Assembly: GCA_963542625.1 (NCBI GenBank)
Contig: CAUTXO010000001.1
Coordinates: 1 to 64,000, forward strand
Length of the DNA stretch: 64,000 nt
Direction: 5' to 3'
Source of the DNA: CAUTXO01 sp963542625
Lineage (GTDB): Bacteria > Campylobacterota > Campylobacteria > Campylobacterales > SZUA-545
Position numbers and translations under genes: made by a program. Below, in pieces: positions 25,793 through 34,337 of this stretch; positions within the stretch are counted from its first letter, which is position 1, and each line of letters starts with the position of its first letter. Under the pieces are notes generated by a model. The model was not told where the DNA came from. It saw nothing but the letters and a program-made list of their open reading frames with translations, and searched no databases.

Positions 25793-26295
25793 ATGCCTAT
25801 CCCAAGCCCTGAAAATACGCGCTTGATTTGCTCGCTAGCGCCTTCTATCACTAGGGTTTTTGACTGCTTTTGTAAAAATAAATGCAAAGAAATTAAGAAT
25901 AAGATCTTGCTTGTTTGCTCACCTGGCGCCGTGATAGCGGGCGTTGCCGCCGGATCTGCGCTTGGATCTAAGCTGGCGTTTGGATCTCTGGCGGTGCCAA
26001 GATCTAAGGTAGCGCTAGGATCTACGCCGGCGCTTAGATCTTCGCCAACACTTAGATCTGCGCTAGGATCCGCACTCACGCTTAGATCTTCGCCAGCATT
26101 TGGATCCGCGCCTAGATCCGCACCGCTGCCTAAGATCCCCGCCGCGCCGCCAAAGATTTTTGAAACATCAACTTTCACAGTCGCGGTGAGCTCAAAAGCC
26201 TGCGCGGCAATCTCACGCGCTAGACCCCCTAGCCCAGCTGCGCTTAGATCTAGCGGCAAATCAAGCCTTGTGTGGTCTTGCATAATGCTAATCAT
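25780..26295 (-). CDS. STAS-domain-like protein split by a DL/DP-rich insert
   Basis: About 171 residues from the ATG at 26293-26295 (an upstream TTG at 26307 is also open). The first 45 residues (MQDHTRLDLPLDL, then ELTATVKVDVSKIFGG) look like the first half of a STAS domain, and the last 45 (LISLHLFLQKQSKTLVIEG, then QIKRVFSGLGI) like its second half. Between them is an insert of about 65 residues of repeated Asp-Leu and Asp-Pro units, coded by an RGATCY array. STAS proteins carry regulatory phosphorylation or bind partners; next to cheA it may take part in that pathway. It overlaps clpB at one end and cheA at the other. Confidence 0.6.
   Translation of the reverse strand: MISIMQDHTRLDLPLDLSAAGLGGLAREIAAQAFELTATVKVDVSKIFGGAAGILGSGADLGADPNAGEDLSVSADPSADLSVGEDLSAGVDPSATLDLGTARDPNASLDPSADPAATPAITAPGEQTSKILFLISLHLFLQKQSKTLVIEGASEQIKRVFSGLGIGICLA
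25950..26135 (-). repeat. In-gene RGATCY array within the STAS-like gene
   Basis: Twelve RGATCY sites in about 190 bases, nearly all in the same reading frame so that GAT CTN or GAT CCN is read as Asp-Leu or Asp-Pro. It yields units such as ADPSADLSVGEDLSAGVDPS. It is the purest in-gene array in the window. Confidence 0.8.
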
Positions 26296-28870
26296 CGCCG
26301 CGCACAACCCTTGTTTGCAAGCTGCCGCCTTGCTCGTAGAAAGAAATTTTATCCCCCGCGCCTAGCTCGTCTTTTAAAATAAGCTCTGCAAGGCTATCTT
26401 CTACAAGATTATCAATAGCGCGTTTTAGCGGCCGCGCGCCAAAGACTGGGTCAAAACCCGCGCTCGCAATAAAAGCAACGGCGCTATCATCTAAAGAAAG
26501 TTCGATTTTTTTTGCCTTGAGCTTTGCCGTTAGCTGCTTGCTTAAAAGGCGCACGATTTGCTCGCATTCCCTTTGGCTAAGCGGGTTAAATACAATCACG
26601 TCGTCTAGGCGGTTGATGAATTCTGGCTTAAAATGGCGCTTTAGCTCATCTTGCACGGCTGCCTTTTGCGCGGCGGGCTCGCTAATGCTAGCAATCTGGC
26701 TCGATGCAATGTTAGACGTCAAAATGATAATGGTGTTTTTAAAATCCACCGTAACGCCCTTGTTGTCGGTTAAGCGCCCATCATCTAGCACCTGCAAAAG
26801 CAAATTAAAGACGTCTGGGTGCGCCTTTTCCACTTCGTCAAACAAAATAATGCTATATGGTTTTTTGCGAACCGCCATCGTTAGCTGCCCGCCTTCATCA
26901 TAGCCCACATAGCCAGGCGGCGCGCCAACAAGACGCGAAACGGCGTGCTTTTCCATATATTCGCTCATATCAAAACGCACCAGCGCCTTTTGCGTGTCAA
27001 ACAAAAACTCAGCCAAGATCTTAGCCGTTTGCGTTTTCCCCACGCCCGTTGGCCCTAGAAATAAAAAGCTTCCAAGCGGGCGGTTTTCATCGTTTAGCCC
27101 CGCCTTGCTGCGCTTAATCGCCCGCGCTAGGGCTTGCACGGCGGCTTCTTGCCCCACCACGCCTTGCTTTAAGATCTCTTCCACTTTTAAAAACTTCTCG
27201 CGCTCGCTCGCTAGCATTTTGCTAACGGGAATGCCCGTCCATTTAGAAACCACATCAGCAACGCCCTCTTCATCGACGCTATTTTTCAAAAGCGTGCCTT
27301 CTTTCTCCATCGCCGCCCATTTATCCGCAAGCGTGGCTGCTTCTTGCTCTAGCTTTGGGATCTCGCCGTATTCTATCTGCGCGGCGGCGTTATAATCGGC
27401 TTCTCTTTTTGCCGCTTCTGCACGGCGTTTTGCCGCTTCTAGCGCCTGCTTTTTCTTGCCAATCTCATCAAAAACGCTGCTTTCAAGGTCAAAACGCGCT
27501 TCTAAAACCGCCCTTTTCTCTTGCAAAGACGCAAGCTCTTTTTCCACTTGCAAAAGCCGCTCGGCGTCTTTGTTTTCTTTCTCCATCAAAAGCGCTTGCT
27601 GCTCCACGCTAAGGCGCGAAATATCGCGCAAGATCTTATCTAGCGCGGCTGGTCTTGACTCAAGCTGTAACTTAATCTGGCTCGCGGCTTCGTCAATTAA
27701 ATCGATAGATTTATCAGGCAAAAACCTATCGCTAATGTAGCGCGCGGAGAGATTAACAGCCGCAACGAGCGCGCCGTCTGTGATGGAGATCTTGTGGAAG
27801 TTTTCAAGGCTTTCTTTAATTCCACGCATAATCGATAGCGCCTCATAAATGCTTGGCTCATTCACGGTAATTGGCTGGAAGCGCCTTTGCATAGCCGCGT
27901 CTGCTTCAAAATACTTTCTGTATTCTTTTTGCGTCGTCGCGCCAATCGTGCGTAGCTCCCCGCGCGCAAGGGCGGGCTTTAGCAAATTTGCCGCGTCCAT
28001 ACTGCCCTCAAGCGCGCCCGCGCCTATAATCGTGTGAATTTCATCGATGAATAAAATCACGTTAGATCTTTTCTTGACTTCATCGATGACGGCCTTTAAG
28101 CGCTCCTCAAACTCGCCGCGGTATTTCGCCCCCGCAATTAGCAAGCCCATATCAAGCGTAAAAATCGTCTTATTTTGCAGGGTTTGCGGCACATCGCGTG
28201 CCACAATTCTTGCGGCAAGCCCTTCTACAATCGCCGTTTTTCCAACGCCCGCTTCGCCAATTAAAATAGGATTATTCTTAGTTTTCCGCAATAAAATTTC
28301 AATCGCGCGCTTAATCTCATCGTCTCTGCCAATGACAGGGTCAAGCCCGCCCTGCCGAGCCTTTTTTGTAAGATCTACGCCGTATTTTTCAAGCGCTTGT
28401 AAGTTCTCATCGGCGCTAGCGCTATCGATTTTTTTATCGCCCCTAATCTCTTTTAGCGCGCGCGCTAGGGCGCTAGGATCTACGTAATCTTTTAGTAGCG
28501 GCGCAAGATCTTCAAGGTTTGCAAGCAGCCAAGTATCCGCAGAAATAAAGCTATCGCCTTGCTTGGTGGCAAGCCCTTGCGCCTTGCTTAGCCCATCTAG
28601 GCTTTGGCGCGAAAGGCGGATGCTATCCTTCGTAACGCCTTGCGAGACCACGCCTTGCGCTGCCTGGCTTTGCAAGAAAAGCTCCAGCGCCTTGCTGTCA
28701 ATGCCAAGCTTATTAAGCGCCTGACGCAAAATGGAGTTTGTGGTGGTAACCTGCGCCCAGAGAATGTGGAGATCCACCACTTCTGGGTTTTTGTTTAAGA
28801 GCGCTAGGCTCACGGCGGAATTTAGCGCGTTTGCCATTTGCTCGGTGAGTTTTTCAAAAATATCGGGCAT
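26288..28870 (-). CDS. clpB: ATP-dependent disaggregase ClpB
   Basis: Cytoplasmic AAA+ chaperone that resolves protein aggregates with DnaK. It has 860 residues, normal for ClpB. In order: an N-terminal Clp domain, a first AAA+ module (GEAGVGKTAIVEGLA, near residue 200; Walker B ILFIDEIHTI), the long middle coiled coil (about 400-520), and a second module (GPTGVGKTQTAKILA, near residue 600; ILFDEVEKAHPDVF). It is divergent from thiE. No HAIR or CIRCE element is evident in the 81-base gap. It overlaps the STAS-like gene downstream. Confidence 0.97.
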   Translation of the reverse strand: MPDIFEKLTEQMANALNSAVSLALLNKNPEVVDLHILWAQVTTTNSILRQALNKLGIDSKALELFLQSQAAQGVVSQGVTKDSIRLSRQSLDGLSKAQGLATKQGDSFISADTWLLANLEDLAPLLKDYVDPSALARALKEIRGDKKIDSASADENLQALEKYGVDLTKKARQGGLDPVIGRDDEIKRAIEILLRKTKNNPILIGEAGVGKTAIVEGLAARIVARDVPQTLQNKTIFTLDMGLLIAGAKYRGEFEERLKAVIDEVKKRSNVILFIDEIHTIIGAGALEGSMDAANLLKPALARGELRTIGATTQKEYRKYFEADAAMQRRFQPITVNEPSIYEALSIMRGIKESLENFHKISITDGALVAAVNLSARYISDRFLPDKSIDLIDEAASQIKLQLESRPAALDKILRDISRLSVEQQALLMEKENKDAERLLQVEKELASLQEKRAVLEARFDLESSVFDEIGKKKQALEAAKRRAEAAKREADYNAAAQIEYGEIPKLEQEAATLADKWAAMEKEGTLLKNSVDEEGVADVVSKWTGIPVSKMLASEREKFLKVEEILKQGVVGQEAAVQALARAIKRSKAGLNDENRPLGSFLFLGPTGVGKTQTAKILAEFLFDTQKALVRFDMSEYMEKHAVSRLVGAPPGYVGYDEGGQLTMAVRKKPYSIILFDEVEKAHPDVFNLLLQVLDDGRLTDNKGVTVDFKNTIIILTSNIASSQIASISEPAAQKAAVQDELKRHFKPEFINRLDDVIVFNPLSQRECEQIVRLLSKQLTAKLKAKKIELSLDDSAVAFIASAGFDPVFGARPLKRAIDNLVEDSLAELILKDELGAGDKISFYEQGGSLQTRVVRGDD

Positions 28871-28951
28871 AAATCTCCTTTGTGGCGGCTCAAATCTTGC
28901 CGCGCTCGCAAAAAGACGGTTATTTTACCCATTTTTTTATACACTTAGCCT

Positions 28952-29560
28952 ATGAGAGGACTTTACGCCATCACCGACGCCAAGCTGACAAAATACGACG
29001 GGATCTTAGAATTTGCTATGGCGGCTTTGCGCGGCGGGGCGCGGATCTTGCAGCTACGCGATAAAGATCTAAACGATATTGAGCTCTACCCAATCGCTAT
29101 GCAATTGCGCCACGTTTGCCATCTCTACGGCGCGAAATTCATCGTAAATGATAGGCTAGATCTTGCCATTAAAGTGCGCGCTGATGGCGTTCATTTAGGG
29201 CGTGATGACGCCGATGTGAAACTAGCGCGCAAGATCTACGACAAAATCATCGGCGTTTCTTGTTATGGAGACGTTGAATACGCGCTAAAAATGCAGCGCG
29301 CGGGGGCTAGCTACGTGGCGTTTGGGAGTTTTTTTGCCTCGCCTACCAAACCGCACGCGCAACGAGTTTCGCTCGATGTAATCAACGCCGCCAAAGCGCG
29401 CCTTAGCATTCCGCTAGCTGTAATTGGCGGGATAAAAGCGCAAAACACGCAAGATCTAATCGCCCGCGGGGCGGATATGGTTTGCGTAATCTCTGACCTT
29501 TGGAGCGCGCGCAACGTAGAAGAAAAAGCCCGCGAATTTAGCTCTTGCTTTTGGGGGTAA
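28952..29560 (+). CDS. thiE: Thiamine-phosphate synthase
   Basis: Joins the pyrimidine and thiazole halves of thiamine. It has 202 residues in a TIM barrel. Family motifs are present: LQLRDKDLN, KFIVNDRLDLAIKVRADGVHLGRDD, GVSCYGDVEYA, VAFGSFFASPTKP and AVIGGIKAQN. The start is ATG about 80 bases from clpB on the other strand. It is followed by a repeat-filled gap. Confidence 0.94.
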   Translation: MRGLYAITDAKLTKYDGILEFAMAALRGGARILQLRDKDLNDIELYPIAMQLRHVCHLYGAKFIVNDRLDLAIKVRADGVHLGRDDADVKLARKIYDKIIGVSCYGDVEYALKMQRAGASYVAFGSFFASPTKPHAQRVSLDVINAAKARLSIPLAVIGGIKAQNTQDLIARGADMVCVISDLWSARNVEEKAREFSSCFWG

Positions 29561-29591
29561 GATCTAACGCGCCAAACGTCAAGATCCTGCG

Positions 29592-29645
29592 CCAAAGATC
29601 CACGCGCTAAAATCCAAAATCCGTGCAACGCCAGCGTTAAGATCC
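29592..29645. repeat. 54-base direct repeat, copy 1
   Basis: Begins CCAAAGATCCACGCGC and ends GTTAAGATCC. It is identical to 29686-29739 at an offset of 94 bases and includes two AGATCC sites at its ends. Confidence 0.85.
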
Positions 29646-29685
29646 AAGACTTAGATCTTAGATCCAAGCCATAAGATCTAGCGCA

Positions 29686-29739
29686 CCAAAGATCCACGCG
29701 CTAAAATCCAAAATCCGTGCAACGCCAGCGTTAAGATCC
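29686..29739. repeat. 54-base direct repeat, copy 2
   Basis: Identical to 29592-29645. The 40 bases between the copies hold further AGATCT sites. Confidence 0.85.
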
Positions 29740-29834
29740 GCCGCTTAAATCTTAGATCTACACCCCAAGATCTAGCACGCCAAAGATCCGCACTTAAAAC
29801 CAAAACCTAGCGCTAAGATCCACACGCCCGCGCG

Positions 29835-30575
29835 TTAAATCATATTCACGTTTAGGTCACTGGGGCTATCAATCTCCACCCAGCCGCCGTCGATAAAAAC
29901 GGGATAAACATCGCCAAAGCGATTGATGAGAAGCTGAAGAAAGCTCGTCATATACATATTTTCAAAGCTCTGGCCGTCAAAACTCGCGCGCCTATCAAGG
30001 CCATCGTAAAACTCCACCACACGTGCAAGCGCTACGCGGCGAATTTTAATAAGCCCGATGTATTGCCCCTGCACCTCATCAAGCGAGGCGGGCTTTTTGC
30101 CAAGCTCTATTATCTTGCCGCCTGAAATTTTCATCGTTTCTGCGTCGCTAAGCGGGTCTTGCATACGCGCGCGCCAAAGGGCAAGCCAAGATCTATCCAC
30201 CACCACGCTCACATCGTGCGGCGCGGCAATGAGCGCCTGCAAAACCTCTGGGCGGTAGGCTATGTCCGTGTAAGAAATAATCAAGTCGTCCGTGTCAAAA
30301 AATTCGCGCGCGCAAAAAAGCGTGGCGACCATATTGCTTGACGCAAACGCCTTGTTTTCAAAAAATTCCACGCCGCCGCACCCCTGCAAATGCGCCCTTA
30401 GCACGTCAAATTTGTAGCCGCCAACGACGGCGATTTTATCCACCAAGGGCCCCGCTAAATCTAGCGCGCGGTCAATGAGCGGCTTGCCCTGATACGCCAC
30501 CATACATTTGGGCTTGTCTAAAGTGAGCGGGCGCAAGCGTTTGCCCTGCCCTGCTGCTAGCAAAATAAGCTTCAC
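29835..30575 (-). CDS. CTP-dependent nucleotidyltransferase (phosphoramidate pathway, Cj1416-like)
   Basis: A 246-residue nucleotidyltransferase with the N-terminal motif LILLAAGQGKRLRPLTLDKPK and the later TDIAYRP and GQYIGLIKI segments. Alone it would be called a sugar-phosphate or phosphocholine cytidylyltransferase. Next to glutamine kinase and amidotransferase genes it best fits the C. jejuni enzyme that makes CDP-L-glutamine from L-glutamine phosphate in O-methyl phosphoramidate synthesis. The start is GTG, overlapping the amidotransferase stop (GTGA). It is the last gene of the operon. Confidence 0.82.
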   Translation of the reverse strand: MKLILLAAGQGKRLRPLTLDKPKCMVAYQGKPLIDRALDLAGPLVDKIAVVGGYKFDVLRAHLQGCGGVEFFENKAFASSNMVATLFCAREFFDTDDLIISYTDIAYRPEVLQALIAAPHDVSVVVDRSWLALWRARMQDPLSDAETMKISGGKIIELGKKPASLDEVQGQYIGLIKIRRVALARVVEFYDGLDRRASFDGQSFENMYMTSFLQLLINRFGDVYPVFIDGGWVEIDSPSDLNVNMI

Positions 30576-31207
30576 GTATCGCCTTTAAAAAAATGTTTGA
30601 TTAGGTTCATTTGCGCTTGACAAAAGGGCTCGTCGCGCTCGGTGTGCCAGTTTTGCGCAAAGATCCTAAGGCTTTTGTGCTCTATAGCTTTGATAACGCC
30701 CACGCTGTTTGTGGCGCTTGCGATTAGCTCGCTAGCCAAAGCTTCTATGCGGTAGTTGTGGTAAGAATTGACGTCTCGTATGGCACTAAGATCTGCGGCG
30801 TATTTTGACGCGCCATTAACGCGCAAGCTGTGGCGCACGCGGACTTCGCCAGCCACTTTGGCAAAGCTGCTGCCAAAAAATTCGGCTACAAGCTGCATTC
30901 CGCGGCAAATGCCAAAAATGGGCAAGGCGTTTTTGATGGCAAAATCTAGCAAGGATCTTTCGTATTCATCGCGCATTTTAGATAGCGGATCTTGCGGACT
31001 ATTGACGCTAAGGTCGTTCCCGCCGCTAAGAAGCACGCCAGCTAGCCCCAAATCTGCAGCGTAGCACGCGGGGTCTAGCTCGTATGGCAAAAGCACAGGC
31101 GTAAAACCAAGCGCGGCGATGAGCTTTGGCAAGCGAAGATCTAGGCAAGATCTTAGCTCGCCGTGCGCGGGATCTGTGGCTAGGCGTAAAGTTATGCCGA
31201 TTTTCAC
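30572..31207 (-). CDS. Class I glutamine amidotransferase-like hydrolase (Cj1417-like)
   Basis: About 211 residues of the class I amidotransferase fold. The nucleophile is Cys in FGICRGMQLVAEFFG, and His and Glu are in QNWHTERDEPF. In C. jejuni the matching enzyme hydrolyses gamma-glutamyl-CDP-amidate to cytidine diphosphoramidate and glutamate. I place the start at the GTG at 31205-31207, which gives the same 4-base overlap seen at neighbouring joins; an upstream ATG at 31237 would add 10 residues inside the kinase gene. Confidence 0.82.
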   Translation of the reverse strand: MKIGITLRLATDPAHGELRSCLDLRLPKLIAALGFTPVLLPYELDPACYAADLGLAGVLLSGGNDLSVNSPQDPLSKMRDEYERSLLDFAIKNALPIFGICRGMQLVAEFFGSSFAKVAGEVRVRHSLRVNGASKYAADLSAIRDVNSYHNYRIEALASELIASATNSVGVIKAIEHKSLRIFAQNWHTERDEPFCQAQMNLIKHFFKGDT

Positions 31208-33510
31208 GCTAGAGCCTTTACGCGCGCCCTTAGGCAATCAAGCTCTATAAGCTCTGCGCGTGCAAGCTCGGCAAAAAGCGGCTCGCCGCAACCAATCGCC
31301 GCGGGCAAGCCAAGCTCGGCGCAACGCACCGCCATATGCGAATTTGCTCCGCCATAGCAAGTGATTAGCCCCGCGATGCCCTTGCCAAACAAAAAGTCAT
31401 AGCCCGGGTCGGCGTTTTTTATGCAAACGATTTTGCCCGCTAGATCTTGCTCGTAAGGCTCGCCGCGGCTTGCCGTAACGCTTGCTAGCCCGATGAAATT
31501 TGCCTTGCCGCCGCCAATAAAAAACTCGTAAATATCGCTCTGCTGCGTGATTAAAGACGGCAGCTGCAAGGCTTTGGTGAATTCAAAGGCGTCTTTATTT
31601 TGCTTGATGTTTGTTAAAAATAAATTATCCAAATTGTCAAATTCTAGCGTGCTGTAAAGGTTTTTAATAACGGCAAAGTCTAAAAACGCCAAGTCTTGCG
31701 CGCCGATGCCGCTTTTTGCGCCAAGATCCCCCAGCAAGGAGATTACTTGGCTTAGGTGGCGCGTGAATAAAAATTTAGAATACTCGCGCGCTTCTATGGC
31801 GTCTTTTATGAATTTTACAAGCCCCGCCGCGCTTGTTTTTAAGCCGTTTTCTACGATCTGCGCGGAGATTTTTTCTAGCTGAGCCTGACTAAACGCAAAC
31901 TCTTTTGTGTCTTTAAACGCGCCCCCCCCCCCGCTGCTACGCGCGCCGAAATATCTATCGTAGTCCTCGTCGTATCGTGGCGATGTGATGTCGTAAGTGT
32001 TGGGGCGCAAATGCCCGTAAAGCTTTAGGAATTCGCCCTTTTCTAGGCGCGCAAAGTCTTTATTCATCGTCTTAGAAACGGTGTTTATGCTAGCCAAAAA
32101 CTCCGCGCGCTCTGGTTCGCTCATAATCCCCTCACTCACAAAAGAATTGAGAATTTGCGTGGCAATAAACGCCGCGCGCGCCAGCCCCGCAAAGGCTAGC
32201 GTGCCATAGCGCTTGCAATCTTCTGTGAGCCAATAAATCGTATCAATAAGCGGCAGCCCAGCATTCATCACCGATGAAAATTTTTCATCTAGCAAGGCGA
32301 TTTTCTCAAGGTCGCGCTGAAAATGCCCGCTCGGGGCTAAAATGCTATTGGTTAGATCCAAAAGCGCAAACTCAATGCGCTTGATTTCATTGGCGCTAAA
32401 GCCTTTGGATCTTAGCCTTTCTAAGCGCCCCGAAATGCCGAAAAAATAGCAAGAAAAGACAATCTCAAACTCGACCTTATCGTGCAAATGCGCGTTTTGC
32501 GCCAGCTCGTCCAGATAATATTCAACGAGTTTTTCGGCAATGTTTTCGTGCAAATTCTTTGGCAAAAAGGAGTTAAACGAAACGCGCACGTCAATGTATG
32601 GAATGCCAAAAAAGCTCACAAGCAGCGGAAACGAGCGCAAATTTCTGTAGCCATAATTGTCGCGCTGATACGCCCAAATTTCATCCGTGATGAATTCTTT
32701 GTAAAGGCTAAGCGCTAGTTTTTTAGGCCTTAGCCCGATGATTTCAGCGGGGTTCCAATCAGGCATAACGCCAAAAATGCTCCTTTTGCCAAGCAATTTT
32801 GGGTGGGGGCTGCTTAGTTTTTCGATTTTTTTAGAAAGCTTAGATAGCGCTAGATCTAGGTTCAGCGCGCTTTTGCCACTAGAATGCGTAAATGCAAGCG
32901 GCCTAGCTTGCAAGATAAACACCCGCTCATCGCAAACGGCAAACTCAATGTCAAGGGCGGGATTATCTAAAACGCTTTCAAGCTCGCGCGCGGCGTCTAA
33001 GATCCGCGCTAGATCTTTAGCGGCTGGCCTGTGATCTTTATAGCAAACAAAGGTCTTAAGATCTGCCTTGCCGCCTGCTGTAACGCTTGTTGTATCGCCG
33101 TTTTGTGAGTAATTGACGGTGTAATACGGCGCGCCAGAGGCGCTGAGTGTAAAAATCACGCCGCTAGCGCCAACGCCACTAAGCATTTCTTGCACAAAAA
33201 CTTCATCTTGCGCGCAAGGGTTTTTATACGATGCAAAAACGCGCTCGATTGCCGCCTTAAGATCCGCCGCATTTGGCGCAACGTTTAAAACGCTCTCAAA
33301 CGCCCCCGCGTTGCTAAAATGCTCTGCGTCTTCATTCACAGACGATGAGCGCACAATAAGCGGAGCGGAAAACTTTGCCAGCACCGCGCCCACAATGCCT
33401 GCCGCGTCTTTTTGAAAATCCGCGTAAGAAAACACGGCAAGCTCTAGCACGGCGGATTTTTTCAGGCGCCCTTGTAAAAATAAAAGAGTTTGTGCTTTGG
33501 AGCGGGTCAT
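31204..33510 (-). CDS. L-glutamine kinase (Cj1418-like, PEP-synthase fold)
   Basis: About 768 residues. The N-terminal part is an ATP-grasp domain (APLIVRSSSVNEDAEHFSNA, DIEFAVCDERVFILQARPL). The C-terminal part is a phosphohistidine swivel domain with the catalytic His in CYGGANSHMAVRCAELGLPA. This is the arrangement of PEP synthase-like enzymes. In C. jejuni the homologue phosphorylates the amide nitrogen of L-glutamine, the first step of O-methyl phosphoramidate synthesis. A G11 tract near mid-gene encodes four glycines (SSGGGGAF) and would switch the gene off if its length changed. The start is the ATG at 33508-33510, overlapping the previous stop by ATGA. Confidence 0.85.
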   Translation of the reverse strand: MTRSKAQTLLFLQGRLKKSAVLELAVFSYADFQKDAAGIVGAVLAKFSAPLIVRSSSVNEDAEHFSNAGAFESVLNVAPNAADLKAAIERVFASYKNPCAQDEVFVQEMLSGVGASGVIFTLSASGAPYYTVNYSQNGDTTSVTAGGKADLKTFVCYKDHRPAAKDLARILDAARELESVLDNPALDIEFAVCDERVFILQARPLAFTHSSGKSALNLDLALSKLSKKIEKLSSPHPKLLGKRSIFGVMPDWNPAEIIGLRPKKLALSLYKEFITDEIWAYQRDNYGYRNLRSFPLLVSFFGIPYIDVRVSFNSFLPKNLHENIAEKLVEYYLDELAQNAHLHDKVEFEIVFSCYFFGISGRLERLRSKGFSANEIKRIEFALLDLTNSILAPSGHFQRDLEKIALLDEKFSSVMNAGLPLIDTIYWLTEDCKRYGTLAFAGLARAAFIATQILNSFVSEGIMSEPERAEFLASINTVSKTMNKDFARLEKGEFLKLYGHLRPNTYDITSPRYDEDYDRYFGARSSGGGGAFKDTKEFAFSQAQLEKISAQIVENGLKTSAAGLVKFIKDAIEAREYSKFLFTRHLSQVISLLGDLGAKSGIGAQDLAFLDFAVIKNLYSTLEFDNLDNLFLTNIKQNKDAFEFTKALQLPSLITQQSDIYEFFIGGGKANFIGLASVTASRGEPYEQDLAGKIVCIKNADPGYDFLFGKGIAGLITCYGGANSHMAVRCAELGLPAAIGCGEPLFAELARAELIELDCLRARVKALA
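31922..31932 (-). repeat. Poly-G tract (G11) in glutamine kinase gene
   Basis: Eleven C on the plus strand, eleven G in the gene. It is in frame here (Gly-Gly-Gly-Gly), so the gene is ON. A one-base change would truncate the protein before the phosphohistidine domain. Confidence 0.85.
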
Positions 33511-34334
33511 ACTTTTTTTGCCATCCACATTCTCGTTGTGTATTTGATGTCAAACTCAAGCGGCAACGAATGCTCTAGTTTGTAGGCGATCTTGCCAAAA
33601 AGCGCTCTGCCTTCTTCGGTGCTAAGATCCCAGTATGGGTTTTTCACGCTCTGCCAGGCTTTGATGTAATTCTCCCTGCTTTGGCGGAAGTAAAAATCCT
33701 GCTCTATAAAGCAAATCTCATCAAAAAGCGCGCGCTGCGTTAGCAAAAATGGCTTTTGATCTTCGCGCCTAACGCCGCCTGAATAGTTTGGCAATAAGTC
33801 CTTGATGACTTCTTGCGCCGTTTCTTGGATTGGGTCGTCAAGATCCCTGTGATTCCACATACAAGCAAAGCAGCCGCGGGGCTTTAAGATCCTAGCCGTT
33901 TCTTTAAGCGCTAGCTCTCTATCTACCACGTTAAAGCTGCTGCCAAAGGTTACAAGATCAAAGCTAGCATCATCTAGCGTGGTTTCTGTTGCGCCCGCTT
34001 TATACCAGGTGGCGTCTTTGCCCTTTGTTCTTTCTATGCCGATTTCTCTCATTGCGTCGTTTGGCTCAACGGCGCTAACCTTCAAGCCCCGCTCTAGGAG
34101 CATAAGCGTTAGGTTTGCCGTGCCAGCGCCTAGATCTGCGGCAACGCCGCGCGGTTTTTCTTGTGCGCCGTTTTGCGCCCCGCCTTTGCCGCCAAACGCC
34201 CATTCGCAAAGCAAGTCTATTGCCTTTGGGCTGTAATTTGGGCGGTAGGTGTAAAACGCCGCGTGCTTAGTGTAGTTCCATTCTGTTTTGTAGAGCGTGG
34301 ATTGCCCCCCCCCCCGCTGCTGTAAATTTTTCAT
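33507..34334 (-). CDS. SAM-dependent methyltransferase (phosphoramidate cluster)
   Basis: A 275-residue class I methyltransferase with the SAM motif AADLGAGTANLTLMLLERG, followed by AVEPNDAMREIG and FDLVTFGSSFNVV. It is a paralogue of the next gene. In C. jejuni two methyltransferases (Cj1419, Cj1420) sit in the same place and are thought to supply the O-methyl group. A G11 tract at codons 7-10 (QQRGGGQS) makes this gene a phase-variable switch very near its start; C. jejuni Cj1420 has a similar tract. It starts at ATG after AGGATATG. Confidence 0.82.
   Translation of the reverse strand: MKNLQQRGGGQSTLYKTEWNYTKHAAFYTYRPNYSPKAIDLLCEWAFGGKGGAQNGAQEKPRGVAADLGAGTANLTLMLLERGLKVSAVEPNDAMREIGIERTKGKDATWYKAGATETTLDDASFDLVTFGSSFNVVDRELALKETARILKPRGCFACMWNHRDLDDPIQETAQEVIKDLLPNYSGGVRREDQKPFLLTQRALFDEICFIEQDFYFRQSRENYIKAWQSVKNPYWDLSTEEGRALFGKIAYKLEHSLPLEFDIKYTTRMWMAKKV
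34305..34315 (-). repeat. Poly-G tract (G11) at the start of a methyltransferase gene
   Basis: Eleven G, read as Arg-Gly-Gly-Gly at codons 7-10; in frame here. Because it is so close to the start, any slip would abolish nearly the whole protein. Confidence 0.85.
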
Positions 34335-34337
34335 TTT

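Larger units (their letters stand above)
29561..29834. repeat. RGATCY array with an internal duplication
   Basis: Thirteen GATC sites in about 275 bases, all RGATCY, between thiE and the end of the polysaccharide operon (convergent). It contains a perfect 54-base direct repeat (29592-29645 and 29686-29739), so the array has grown by copying blocks and not only by point change. Confidence 0.85.

Noticed and set aside
25763..26365. 200-residue plus-strand frame opposite the STAS-like gene
   Set aside because: Same cause: a two-strand open frame from a palindromic array. The minus strand gives STAS-like halves and proper overlaps with clpB and cheA.
29561..29697. Minus-strand gene of 128 residues ending in the thiE region
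   Set aside because: It runs antisense to thiE and through the repeat array; its composition is that of translated repeats.
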